The position numbers were made by a program, and so were the translations under genes. Below are positions 32,661-43,948 of a stretch of DNA of 64,000 nucleotides, one piece after another (the stretch's first letter is position 1; each line of letters starts with the position of its first letter). The notes beneath the pieces were generated by a model, which was not told the origin of the DNA, did no database searches, and saw only the letters and a program-made list of their open reading frames with translations. The stretch comes from Halomonas alkaliantarctica (GTDB taxonomy: Bacteria > Pseudomonadota > Gammaproteobacteria > Pseudomonadales > Halomonadaceae). The stretch is taken from the NCBI RefSeq assembly GCF_029854215.1, contig NZ_CP122961.1, forward strand, positions 744,001 through 808,000, read 5' to 3'.

Positions 32661-34529
32661 ATGGAACTAAGAGAGTGGCTAATTATTTTAGGGCTGGCGC
32701 TGGTATCGCTCATCGTTATTGATGGTGCGCGAAGACTTCAACGCCAGCGTCGTGTACCCCGCCTGGATCAGGTGGAGAAAGATCTTTCTGGCAGTTCGCT
32801 AGATGATCCCGATGAGGCAGCTAAAGCCGCGGAGATCAATTGGGAACTTCCTAATGGCGGTGCTCGAGTTGTTAAGCCCGCTGACTATAGTGGGTTAGGT
32901 AATAAACCCAAGTTAGAACGTCAAGAGCATCCTGGTCCTTCTAGGGTGCTTTCTGAGTTTAGGCGTTCAGTCTCTACTAAAGCGGCCAAGCGCAAATCAG
33001 ATAAGGCAAATAAAGAAGATAAAGCGGCATCAATTGCCAAGCCATCGCCAAGCGTAGCTGTTAAGCCCGACTTAGAGGTCAAGAGAGCGCAGCCAGTTAC
33101 TTCTGCCACAGCTACTTCTACGAGCTATGCTAGCAACAATGCGAATGCGCCGACTGAACATGAGCGCCGCGAGCCAAGTATCTCCATCGCCGACTCTCCG
33201 CAAACAGAGACCCCGCAGGTCAGGACAGCGGTGCCTCAGCAGCCTGAACCATACACCGAGCAGCCAGCTTATTCTGCTGAGATGCCCCGTGCATCGGCAA
33301 CCGAAGCTAATGCTGAAACCACTCAGCCTGCCGCCTCTGATGCCATATCGCTTACTGCCAATGAAACAGTTGCCAATGAAGCCGCTGCCAGTGAAAAAGA
33401 TAGCGAGATGGCGGCACAGCCACGCACTCAGCAAGAACAAATGCCAGAACATGAGCCAGAACCGGTACTGCGGGCTGAGCCAGAAGATGCCGTATTTGCC
33501 AAACATGCCAATGAGCACTCCCCCAAACGCCGTCAGTTGCGTTCTGATACAGCAGGCGAATACGACGAGTTGGATGATGACGAAGTTGATGAGTATCGCT
33601 TAGTCGACTTTGAAGGCATGGGGCGCTCGCTGAAGCGTCGTTTGATCGCACGGCGTAAAGAGAAACAGCGCAAAAAAGCTGAGAAGGCGGTGCGTGATAA
33701 AGCCTTGGCCCAGCAGAAAGCTGAGCGCAAAGCGCTGGAAGCAGAGCAGCGTCGCGAAGCCAAAGAAGCCGCGGATGCAGAGCGTGCCCGCCTTGCGCAA
33801 GAGCAGGCCCAAGCTCGTGAGGAAGAAGCAGCGGCCAATGCGGCAGCCGCAGAAAAGCTTGCTGCTCAGCAGCGTGCTGCTGACGAAGAATCGCGTCGCT
33901 ACGAAAGCGCTGCATATGCGGCTCACGAAGATGGTTTTGAAGATAGTTTCGAGGCTGATGCTTATGACAACGCAGCTGCCGACGAGCGTGGGGTGGATGA
34001 GCGAGTCCGTGTACACCCAACGTTAGAAAAAGCGCTGCGACACGATGTGAGCGGTGAACACGCCAAAGAAACGCTAACCAATGCTGAAGAAGTCGTGGTG
34101 ATTAGCGTTCTGTCCCGTGATCCAGAAGGCTTTGATGGCACCAAGCTGCTTGAGCTGATGATGGTATGTGGTTTGCGCTACAGCAGCGCGATGGGCGTTT
34201 TCCACCGCTTTGAAACCGAGAGCGACGATAGCGAGCTGCAGTTTTCGATGGTGAACGTGGTTAAGCCGGGTACTTTCCCCATCGAAGAGATGGGTGAGTT
34301 CATGACGCCCGGTATCACGCTGCTGATGCCATTGCCTGGCGCCATCGATAGCGCCGCTGCTTTTGAGGCGATGGTCGAAACCGCTATGGTAGTGGTACGC
34401 CATATGGGCGGTGAACTCAAAGATGAAAACCGCAGCGTGATGACAGCACAAACGATCGAATTTGCCCGTCAGCGGGTACGTGAATTTGAGCGTCGCCATC
34501 GCTTGCATCGCCAACTGCAGGCACGCTAA
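32661..34529 (+). CDS. zipA: Cell division protein ZipA
   Basis: Inner-membrane anchor that tethers FtsZ at the division site. The 622-residue protein has an N-terminal transmembrane helix (about 6-22, WLIILGLALVSLIVID) with a basic stop-transfer end. A very long charged, Ala/Pro/Glu-rich linker (about 30-450) includes a coiled-coil-like Lys/Glu/Ala stretch at about 315-415. The C-terminal FtsZ-binding domain (about 465-605) contains VVVISVLSRDPEGFDG and GVFHRFE. It is much longer than E. coli ZipA (328), and the extra length is all linker. Confidence 0.95.
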   Translation: MELREWLIILGLALVSLIVIDGARRLQRQRRVPRLDQVEKDLSGSSLDDPDEAAKAAEINWELPNGGARVVKPADYSGLGNKPKLERQEHPGPSRVLSEFRRSVSTKAAKRKSDKANKEDKAASIAKPSPSVAVKPDLEVKRAQPVTSATATSTSYASNNANAPTEHERREPSISIADSPQTETPQVRTAVPQQPEPYTEQPAYSAEMPRASATEANAETTQPAASDAISLTANETVANEAAASEKDSEMAAQPRTQQEQMPEHEPEPVLRAEPEDAVFAKHANEHSPKRRQLRSDTAGEYDELDDDEVDEYRLVDFEGMGRSLKRRLIARRKEKQRKKAEKAVRDKALAQQKAERKALEAEQRREAKEAADAERARLAQEQAQAREEEAAANAAAAEKLAAQQRAADEESRRYESAAYAAHEDGFEDSFEADAYDNAAADERGVDERVRVHPTLEKALRHDVSGEHAKETLTNAEEVVVISVLSRDPEGFDGTKLLELMMVCGLRYSSAMGVFHRFETESDDSELQFSMVNVVKPGTFPIEEMGEFMTPGITLLMPLPGAIDSAAAFEAMVETAMVVVRHMGGELKDENRSVMTAQTIEFARQRVREFERRHRLHRQLQAR

Positions 34530-34566
34530 TCGTCGCCCGCTAACCGTCGAAGCGGTACTTGCTGTG

Positions 34567-34602
34567 AAACACCCGCCTTCTTGCCAGAAGGCGGGTGTTT
34601 CT
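34567..34602 (+). terminator. Terminator of zipA
   Basis: A perfect 15-bp stem (34567-34581 with 34586-34600), TGCC loop, ending in TTT. Confidence 0.92.
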
Positions 34603-34611
34603 GTTCAATAA

Positions 34612-36992
<2,381 letters not shown>

Positions 36993-37001
36993 GCCTTTAC
37001 C

Positions 37002-39035
37002 CTATTTGTTCTCGCCCCGAATAATCGCGCTGATTATCCGCCGCCCAGGGTGCAGGTGATCGACCAGCGGCGTTTCCAGCGGCATTGGCTCATCGCAGAT
37101 TCGTGAGGCGATTACCTCGGCACACAGCGGCGCACTGGCGAGGCCTCGCGAGCCGTGGGCGGTGGATATCCACAGGCCGTGATGGTGCCTGCCAGGTATC
37201 TCCGCCACGCGGGTGGCATCCTTGCTTAGCAGTGAATAGTCTGTCCTCCATGCCTCTGCGACCGGCACTGGGCCTGCGTAAGGCGTCTTGTCGGGACTTG
37301 CCGCACGCACCGCCGCACGGCCCTGAAGTTTCTCTGGGCTCAGCTCAATACCTGCCTGTTCCAATTCCGCTACCAAGGCGGGCAGCGTCTGACGCAGCTC
37401 ATCGATATTGCGCTGATGGTCGTCATCCGTCACGTCAGTGGTCGCATTGTTGGGTACAAAACTAGCGCCGAAGGTCAGCACGCCATCTAAAGCGGGCGCC
37501 ACATAGCCGCCAGCACAGACGACGCGTTTAGGGCCCGCCACCGCATCGGGTAGCGTTAGCTCGCTTATCTGGCCGCGCACCGACTGTAGCGGTAATTCCG
37601 CCGTTTGCGTAAAGCGGTTAGCCAAATGGGCGCTGGCAATCACCACTTGATCCGCTTCCAGCATGCGTCCATCGGCTAAGTTGAGCTGCCAGCCGTTCTC
37701 TTGCTGGTTAAGGGAGCTGACGTCGCCTTGCTGCACACTCACGCCTGGCTGGCTAAGCAAATGCTCACACAGCGCCTTAGGCCTTACCCAGCCCGCCTGT
37801 GGATAATAAAGTCCGTGAGGGGCATTGAGGGTGATTGCCGCCGTCTCGGTTAACGCCGGGTTCTCCATGCCAGTGACGACGTCAGTTGGCAGCGGGTGTT
37901 GCTCGATAAAACGCTGCTGGCGGCGGGCCTCTTTATCGCTGCTTGCCAACTGCACCACGCCGCAAGGCTGCCATAAGGCTTGGGTGGCGTGTTGTTGCGC
38001 CAACCAGCGCTGGCTATACAGCAGCCCAGCGAGATACACCCGGCTTTGGTGGTTGGTCTCGGCGGCGAGCTTTACATACAGCGCGCCCTGGCGATTACCC
38101 GAACCGCCTGCACCGGGCGCCTCGCGCTCGACCACCGTTACCTTAATGCCCCGCCGTGCCAACGCTGCCGCTACGCTGCTTCCCGCCAACCCGGCGCCGA
38201 CAATTGCGACATGCATGGCAGCGTGCTTCTCAGCATGCTTTGAGAAAGCCGCAGGCGGTGGGGTAAACCAGGGCGTGGCCTGGCGTCGGTGATCCGCAGG
38301 CGGGGTTTCGATACTGCCCGCTAGCATTTCCCGCTTGCGGCCATAGCCCGGCACTTTCTTCCAGTTAAAGCCCGCCGCTTTCAGGCCCCGCTTAACGATG
38401 CCTGCGCAGGTAAAGGTGGCGAAAGTTGCCCCGGGGCGAGAACGCGCGGCCATGGCGTTAAACAATTCAGGCTGCCACATATCGGGGTTTTTAGACGGCG
38501 CAAAACCGTCTAAAAACCAGGCGTCGACCCGACCATCCAACTGCTCCAGGCGCTCAGTGGTATCGCCAAAATGCAGATCAAGGGTGACGCGATCGGTTAA
38601 GTGCAGGCGGTGAATGCCGCTCACAGCGGCGGGCCACTGGGCGCAGAGTGTCTGTGCATAAGTCGCCAGCGAGGGCCAGCTCGCTAATGCTTGTTCAAGG
38701 GCGCCTAGCTCAAGGGGAAACTTCTCTGTGGATAACAGGTGTAGTCGTGCACTGGGTGGCGCATGTTGTTCAAAACAGGCCCAGGCGCAGAGTATATTGA
38801 GCCCGGTGCCAAAGCCGGTTTCGCCAATCACAAAGGGCCGCGCGGCTTCCCAGGCGGCAAAGCGTTCGGGTAGGTGGTTGGCACCCAGAAATACATGCTC
38901 CGTCTCTGCACGCCCGTCGCCACGGGTGAAATAGATGTCATCAAACGCTGTAGCGTGTGGGGCGCCATCGTTCCAGGTAAGGGTTGGCGCTGTTAATGCT
39001 GCAAGCGAAGGCAAAGCGTTTGAACGTTGGGTCAC
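37002..39035 (-). CDS. mnmC: Bifunctional tRNA 5-methylaminomethyl-2-thiouridine biosynthesis protein MnmC
   Basis: Completes mnm5s2U synthesis at the tRNA wobble position. The N-terminal methyltransferase (about 1-245; GETGFGTGLNILCAW, WFLDGFAPSKNPDMW) uses SAM. The C-terminal FAD-dependent oxidase (about 270-677; VAIVGAGLAGSSVAAALARRG) removes the carboxymethyl group. The 677-residue length matches the two-domain E. coli enzyme (668). The ATG at 39035 gives a normal N-terminus. No terminator is obvious. Confidence 0.96.
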   Translation of the reverse strand: MTQRSNALPSLAALTAPTLTWNDGAPHATAFDDIYFTRGDGRAETEHVFLGANHLPERFAAWEAARPFVIGETGFGTGLNILCAWACFEQHAPPSARLHLLSTEKFPLELGALEQALASWPSLATYAQTLCAQWPAAVSGIHRLHLTDRVTLDLHFGDTTERLEQLDGRVDAWFLDGFAPSKNPDMWQPELFNAMAARSRPGATFATFTCAGIVKRGLKAAGFNWKKVPGYGRKREMLAGSIETPPADHRRQATPWFTPPPAAFSKHAEKHAAMHVAIVGAGLAGSSVAAALARRGIKVTVVEREAPGAGGSGNRQGALYVKLAAETNHQSRVYLAGLLYSQRWLAQQHATQALWQPCGVVQLASSDKEARRQQRFIEQHPLPTDVVTGMENPALTETAAITLNAPHGLYYPQAGWVRPKALCEHLLSQPGVSVQQGDVSSLNQQENGWQLNLADGRMLEADQVVIASAHLANRFTQTAELPLQSVRGQISELTLPDAVAGPKRVVCAGGYVAPALDGVLTFGASFVPNNATTDVTDDDHQRNIDELRQTLPALVAELEQAGIELSPEKLQGRAAVRAASPDKTPYAGPVPVAEAWRTDYSLLSKDATRVAEIPGRHHHGLWISTAHGSRGLASAPLCAEVIASRICDEPMPLETPLVDHLHPGRRIISAIIRGENK

Positions 39036-39193
39036 GCAGGTATCCGTATTGATGAACAGGTGGTTAAAAAATGATCAATTTGTCGGCGAGGGCGTTATCT
39101 CTGGCTTAGCGCAAAGCGTCCGCCGGGTTTGCACAGAGTTTTCCACAGGCTCTGTGAAAAAGCTGATGGGCCCTCCACACTCGCCTATTGGCG

Positions 39194-39493
39194 TCAAGGC
39201 ATAACTTTTTTGAACGGCTTAACAATTACCTTGGCATAGACCCCGGCAATCATGTAGGGGTCGGCGTCGGCCCATGCCTTGGCGTCTTCCAGGCTGTCGA
39301 ATTCCGCCACTACCAGGCTGCCGGAAAAGCCTGCATCGCCAGGATTTTCAGTATCGATGGCAGGGTGGGGCCCCGCCAGTACCACGCGGCCTTCATCGCG
39401 CAACGCTTCCAGGCGCGCCAAATGGTCTGGCCGAGCCGCCAAGCGACGCTCTAAGCTATTGGGTACGTCTTCACTCATAATGGCATACAGCAT
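39194..39493 (-). CDS. yciI: YciI-like protein
   Basis: A 99-residue ferredoxin-like-fold protein very similar in pattern to E. coli YciI (98 residues): [47 protein letters not shown] and VKPFKK. The conserved His/Asp pair of the family is present. Its biochemical role is not established. It precedes mnmC on the same strand and is divergent from the PHP gene. Confidence 0.9.
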   Translation of the reverse strand: MLYAIMSEDVPNSLERRLAARPDHLARLEALRDEGRVVLAGPHPAIDTENPGDAGFSGSLVVAEFDSLEDAKAWADADPYMIAGVYAKVIVKPFKKVMP

Positions 39494-39637
39494 TGGGGTA
39501 TAACTCCTTGATAAGACGAGGATGCAAAGTGACCGTTAATTGACCGCACTGGTATAAGCGCGCACCATATCTTACCCATTAAGAAGGGTTCATTCACAGC
39601 TGAAAAGCGCATTCTGACAAACTGGCCACACGGCGTC

Positions 39638-40558
39638 ATGCTTATGCCCCGACTTCCCACTACCTTTGATGCCGATCAGCGCTACCCGGTTGATTTGCAC
39701 ATGCACTCAACCGCGTCCGATGGCGCTTTAACGCCCACCGAGCTGGTAACCCTGTGTGCCGAGCGCGGGCTGACGCACATGTCGCTTACCGATCACGATA
39801 CCATGGACGGCATTGAGGAGGCGGGCCGCGCGGCGGAGCAAGCCGGGCTGTGTCTTATCCCCGGCTGTGAGTTATCCACACGCTGGCAGGGTATCAATAT
39901 CCATGTCGTGGCGCTGATGCCCGGCGGCATACAGGGGCCGATGGTAGAAGGCTTGATACAGCAGCGTGAAGCGCGCATACAGCGTGCTGAAGTGATTGCC
40001 GAAAGGCTGGAAAAAGTCGGTTTATCCAACGCGCTGGAAAAAGCGCGCCTGCACGCAGGCAGCGACCGCCCCCTAGGCCGCCCGGACTTTGCCCGCGCGC
40101 TAGTGGCTGAAGGCGTGGTACCCGACTGGGCCAGTGCCTTCAAACGCTATTTAGGCAGCGGCAAAAAGGGCGATGTTAAAGCCCATTGGCCGGAAATCAG
40201 CGAAGCGGTGGGCTGGATTGTCGCTTCCGGCGGGGTGGCCGTGATTGCTCATCCACTGCGCCACGGCCTAACCCGGCGTAAGCGGGGCCTATTGATGGAT
40301 ACCTTTCAGGCGGCGGGCGGCCAGGCAGTTGAACTGGTCAGCGGTCAGCAGAACCCGGACAGCACCCGCGACCTGGCGCGTCAGCTAGTGGAGCGCGACC
40401 TTTACGCCTCCATGGGCAGCGACTTTCACTTCCCAGGCAGCCATGCGGCCCCCGGCAGCATGAGCCTAGTGCCGCGCACGGCGGCACCGCCCATATGGCA
40501 GCACCCGCGATTGGTACACCTGCGCGATGCGCCTGCAGGAAAGCTAGCTGCAGAGTAA
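39638..40558 (+). CDS. PHP-domain phosphoesterase (RNase AM / YciV family)
   Basis: A metal-dependent phosphoesterase. E. coli YciV (Rnm) members hydrolyse nucleoside 3',5'-bisphosphates and trim RNA 5' ends. The 306-residue protein has PHP metal-ligand motifs DLHMHSTASDG, SLTDHDTMDG, PGCELST, VIAHPLRH and MGSDFHFPG. ATG at 39638 or 39644 is possible; the choice changes two residues. yciO follows, as in the E. coli yciV-yciO pair. Confidence 0.9.
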   Translation: MLMPRLPTTFDADQRYPVDLHMHSTASDGALTPTELVTLCAERGLTHMSLTDHDTMDGIEEAGRAAEQAGLCLIPGCELSTRWQGINIHVVALMPGGIQGPMVEGLIQQREARIQRAEVIAERLEKVGLSNALEKARLHAGSDRPLGRPDFARALVAEGVVPDWASAFKRYLGSGKKGDVKAHWPEISEAVGWIVASGGVAVIAHPLRHGLTRRKRGLLMDTFQAAGGQAVELVSGQQNPDSTRDLARQLVERDLYASMGSDFHFPGSHAAPGSMSLVPRTAAPPIWQHPRLVHLRDAPAGKLAAE

Positions 40559-40629
40559 CTCGCTCAGCGCTTACACTGTGTTTGTTATGTGAGTGCTGTA
40601 TAAGAAGAGTCTACGAATAGGAGTCACGT

Positions 40630-41253
40630 ATGAGCCAATATTTTCAGATTCACCCGGAAAACCCCCAAAAGCGCCTCATCGATCAGGCGATTGCGATTAT
40701 TCGCAAAGGGGGGGTGGTCGCGTACCCCACTGATTCGGGCTACGCCCTTGGCTGCCACCTGGGTGAGAAGAAAGCCATCGAGAAGATCAAATGGCTGCGT
40801 TCACTGGACGATAAACACAACTTCACCCTGGTGTGCTCCGATCTCTCGGAAATTGGCACCTACGCCAAGGTGGATAACGACGTATTTCGGCTGTTGAAAG
40901 CCCACACCCCAGGGCCTTACACCTACATTCTGGATGCCACGTCTGAAGTGCCGCGTCTGCTGCTGCACCCTAAACGTCGCTCGATTGGCGTGCGGGTGCC
41001 GGATCACCGCATTACTCACGCCTTATTGGCCGCATTGGGTGAGCCGTTGATGAGCGTCACGCTGATCCCCGTGGGCGATGACCGGCCCATGAATGACCCA
41101 GAAGAGATACGCGAGCGTTTTGGCGCGCATCTGGATGCCATTATCGACGGTGGCGCCTGCCATTTAGACCCCACCAGCGTTATCGATCTGCGCGAACTGC
41201 CCCCCATCATAATCCGTGAAGGGCGCGGGGATATCACGCCCTTCCAGGCATAG
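40630..41253 (+). CDS. yciO: YciO/Sua5-type protein (YrdC-like)
   Basis: A YrdC/Sua5-fold protein related to the enzyme making threonylcarbamoyl-AMP for tRNA t6A, although YciO proteins are not equivalent to TsaC. The 207-residue length matches E. coli YciO. Visible segments: VVAYPTDSGYALGC, FTLVCSDLSEIGTYA, PGPYTYIL and RRSIGVRVPDH. Ribosome binding site AGGAG lies before the ATG. It lies 71 bases after the PHP gene on the same strand. Confidence 0.9.
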   Translation: MSQYFQIHPENPQKRLIDQAIAIIRKGGVVAYPTDSGYALGCHLGEKKAIEKIKWLRSLDDKHNFTLVCSDLSEIGTYAKVDNDVFRLLKAHTPGPYTYILDATSEVPRLLLHPKRRSIGVRVPDHRITHALLAALGEPLMSVTLIPVGDDRPMNDPEEIRERFGAHLDAIIDGGACHLDPTSVIDLRELPPIIIREGRGDITPFQA

Positions 41254-41266
41254 GGTTAGACGTTAG

Positions 41267-42169
41267 CTAGTCAGAAGCGGGATCTGCTTTTTCGTCTTTC
41301 TCGTGTGTCTCGTCTTTTTTGCGCGGGTCTTCGCTGTGTTCGTCCAGCCAGGTCCCGCAGCGCAAGCAATAGCGGGCGCGCTTTTCATGGCGTTCGTGCC
41401 CGCAGCCGGGGCATGCTTCTTCGGAGTAGCGCTCTTCACGTATCGAGCGAATCACCTGAGCAGAGAAGACCCCGGTAGGCACGGCGATAATCGAGTAGCC
41501 TAGTAGCATCAGAATCATGGTGATGGCCTTGCCCAGCGCGGTGGCGGGCACGATATCGCCGTAACCGACGGTGGTCATGCTGACGATAGCCCAGTACATC
41601 GACATCGGAATGCTGGTAAAGCCCGCCTCGGGGGACTCAAGGGTGTACATCAACGCCGCGAATAGCGTGATGACCATAAAGATAGCGCTAAAAAATAGCA
41701 GAATCTGACGCAGGCTCCGCTTCAGTGCATCCAGCAGTAGTCGCGCTTCTCCGACAAACTCCATCAGGCGCAGAATACGAAAAATGCGCAGTACCCGCAG
41801 AAGACGAACAATCACCAGCCCATGGGCGCCGGGCACCAAAAGCACTAGCCATGTGGGCAGCACGGCAATCAAGTCGACGATCCCGTAAAAGCTTCTTAGA
41901 TAGAGCGTTGGCTTTTCCAGGCAGTAGATACGTAGCGCCAGTTCAATGGTGAACAGCAGCGTAAACGTCCATTCAAGGTAGAAAAATACTTCACCATAGC
42001 GTTCGGCATAAATCTCGATGCTGTCCAGCATTATGATCGTGACACTCATCAGAATCGCCACGATCAAGGCGATGTCAAAGGCTTTTGCCCCCGGCGTGTC
42101 AGACTCAAATATGATATGAAACAGGCGGGTGCGTAGGCCTTCTGCGCCGGGGGTTAGGTGAAAATTCAT
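41267..42169 (-). CDS. Voltage-gated-type potassium channel with C-terminal zinc ribbon
   Basis: Six-transmembrane ion transport protein, 300 residues. S1-S4 precede an arginine-rich segment (RLLRVLRIFRILRL, about 120-135) typical of a voltage sensor. The pore loop with selectivity filter TTVGYGD is at about 195. The cytoplasmic tail has CPGCGHERHEKRARYCLRCGTW, two CxxC pairs forming a probable zinc ribbon, and an acidic end. The ribosome binding site AGGATG lies before the ATG. Substrate K+ is inferred from the filter. Confidence 0.9.
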   Translation of the reverse strand: MNFHLTPGAEGLRTRLFHIIFESDTPGAKAFDIALIVAILMSVTIIMLDSIEIYAERYGEVFFYLEWTFTLLFTIELALRIYCLEKPTLYLRSFYGIVDLIAVLPTWLVLLVPGAHGLVIVRLLRVLRIFRILRLMEFVGEARLLLDALKRSLRQILLFFSAIFMVITLFAALMYTLESPEAGFTSIPMSMYWAIVSMTTVGYGDIVPATALGKAITMILMLLGYSIIAVPTGVFSAQVIRSIREERYSEEACPGCGHERHEKRARYCLRCGTWLDEHSEDPRKKDETHEKDEKADPASD

Positions 42170-42220
42170 TGCATCATCCTGAAGTGAGCCTCAATGCCGT
42201 TCTCAATAGAGCGTTAAGCG

Positions 42221-43120
42221 CTAGCGTAGCGCGGTTTGGTACGTCAAGCGATGGGCCAGTGCCAACGCCGCTTTACCGTAGGCCGTGTTGGGCTGGCCAT
42301 GCTTATCAAGCGCGCTGGGAAGCACTTGGGCATAGCCCCGCGCAGTGCCATCCAGTGCGGGATGGTCGGCGAGGGTGGCCAGCGCCTGCTGGGCGTTGCC
42401 AAGAAAGCTGGCCTGTTGGCTGTCATGGTAGGCATCCAGCGCCAGTGTGGCACGGTGCAGCCACTCCGCCGGGGAGTGCGCTTCGGGTAGCAGCCACTGC
42501 TGGGTGCTAAGCGCGTTGCCACGGGACGCCTTGCTACTGTCCGAGGGCCGCAGCGGTACCTGCTCGGCAAGCGTTAATGCCAGTGCCCACAGTGCTTCTG
42601 GCTCGCCGTCTTTTAATTCGAGCTCGGCTTCACGAATGGGCGTGCGGTATCCACCGCTGATAATTTCGCCCTCATCCAATACCAGCTCGATATGACTCTC
42701 CTGTTCTTTTGCACCCTCCTTTAGCTGCCAGCTTCGCCGTGTGAAGTCGGTGCTAAGCTGCGGGGCGAGGGCATCTAGTACACCGCTTAGCTCACCTTGA
42801 AAAGGGGGAAGCTTGGCGATTGAGGCGAGGTCCAGTTCTGGACCGGCAATCTGCCACTCCCACTCTTCTCGTTGCGATAGCCCACCGCCGCCCTGGCCTG
42901 CGGTTTTCACCGTTTGCAGCACTTGGTCGTCCACTTGGCGCAGGCGCAGCGCAATACGTGCCTTGGCCAGATCGCCCTGGGGGGTATCAAAGTAGGTGTT
43001 GGTCAGCGATTGCTTACGCGCGGTGTGTGAAGCGAGATGCGGGTGTTGAATAAGTGCCGCAGGCCCTGAAGGGGCAAGGGCCAGTTTAAGTTCCACTTCC
43101 ATGGGGGTTAGACGTTTCAT
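42221..43120 (-). CDS. CYTH domain protein (inorganic triphosphatase-like)
   Basis: A 299-residue protein with an N-terminal CYTH domain (about 1-200). It has the ExExK signature MEVELKLALAP, NTYFDTPQGDL, ARIALRLR and SHIELVLDEGEI. This suggests a metal-dependent triphosphatase. Unlike E. coli YgiF (433 residues), it lacks a recognisable CHAD domain; the last 90 residues are helical and unassigned. The ATG at 43120 has a strong GAGGTGG ribosome binding site. It is divergent from the DUF47-pit pair, which suggests a phosphate-related role, but this is only context. Confidence 0.85.
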   Translation of the reverse strand: MKRLTPMEVELKLALAPSGPAALIQHPHLASHTARKQSLTNTYFDTPQGDLAKARIALRLRQVDDQVLQTVKTAGQGGGGLSQREEWEWQIAGPELDLASIAKLPPFQGELSGVLDALAPQLSTDFTRRSWQLKEGAKEQESHIELVLDEGEIISGGYRTPIREAELELKDGEPEALWALALTLAEQVPLRPSDSSKASRGNALSTQQWLLPEAHSPAEWLHRATLALDAYHDSQQASFLGNAQQALATLADHPALDGTARGYAQVLPSALDKHGQPNTAYGKAALALAHRLTYQTALR

Positions 43121-43257
43121 GACACTAGCCACCTCGTTATCGTGACATTTAGATGAATATTTGATTACATTTGTGAACTTTTCATGACGGCGGCGGGCGC
43201 ACTCTTTATACTGGCGCCGCCATTTCCCGGCTCCCCGAAAATAGGCTAAAAGGCATT

Positions 43258-43938
43258 ATGGTTACCTCCAATCCTTTTTCTTCGATGTTTGGCCGCTCGC
43301 CATTCCAGCCGCTATTGGCCCATATCGTCAAGGCGAATGAGTGCGCCGATCAACTGCTGCCGTTTTTTGAAGCAACCCTTGCCAATGACTGGGACAAAGC
43401 GGCCGAACTGCGCGAAAACGTCACCCGTTTAGAGCATGACGCCGATACGCTGAAAACAGAGCTGCGGCTGAACCTGCCCAATACCATGTTCCTACCGGTA
43501 TCGCGTTCTGATCTGCTCGACCTGATCAGTGTGCAGGACAAAATCGCCAATAAGGTGCGCGACATTACCGGCATTATGCTGGGACGTAAAATGCGCGTGC
43601 CGGACGAGTTGGCCGAGCCAATGCGTGATTACATCCGCACCAGCGTTGCTTGTGTTGCCCAGGCGCGCCAAGCCCTGGAAGAGCTCAAGGATCTGCTCGA
43701 ATCGGGCTTTGGAAAAAACGTTTCCGATGTGATGCAGAAAATGATCCGTGAACTGCACACCCTCGAGCATCAAGCCGACGATCAGCAGGTGACGATTCGC
43801 CGCCAGCTATTCACGCTTGAGAGCCAGCTACCGCCAGTAGATGTGATCTTTCTCTACAAGATCATTGAATGGGTTGGCGAACTATCTGATCGCGCAGAGC
43901 GTGTGGGTAGCCGTCTGCAGATCCTGACTGCCCGCTAA
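43258..43938 (+). CDS. DUF47/PhoU-like phosphate transport regulator
   Basis: A 226-residue helical protein of the DUF47 (TIGR00153) family, paired with low-affinity Pit transporters. It starts MVTSNPFSSMFGRSPFQPL and has the PhoU-like amphipathic helices (HDADTLKTELRLNLPNTMFLP, DLLDLISVQDKIANKVRDI). It is separated from pit by 10 bases, so the two are an operon. The likely role is control of Pit activity. Confidence 0.92.
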   Translation: MVTSNPFSSMFGRSPFQPLLAHIVKANECADQLLPFFEATLANDWDKAAELRENVTRLEHDADTLKTELRLNLPNTMFLPVSRSDLLDLISVQDKIANKVRDITGIMLGRKMRVPDELAEPMRDYIRTSVACVAQARQALEELKDLLESGFGKNVSDVMQKMIRELHTLEHQADDQQVTIRRQLFTLESQLPPVDVIFLYKIIEWVGELSDRAERVGSRLQILTAR

Positions 43939-43948
43939 GGGGACCTAC

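Noticed and set aside
43133..43257. Possible Pho box upstream of DUF47-pit
   Set aside because: GACAT and TCATGAC elements are present, but not two CTGTCAT-like repeats at 11-bp spacing.
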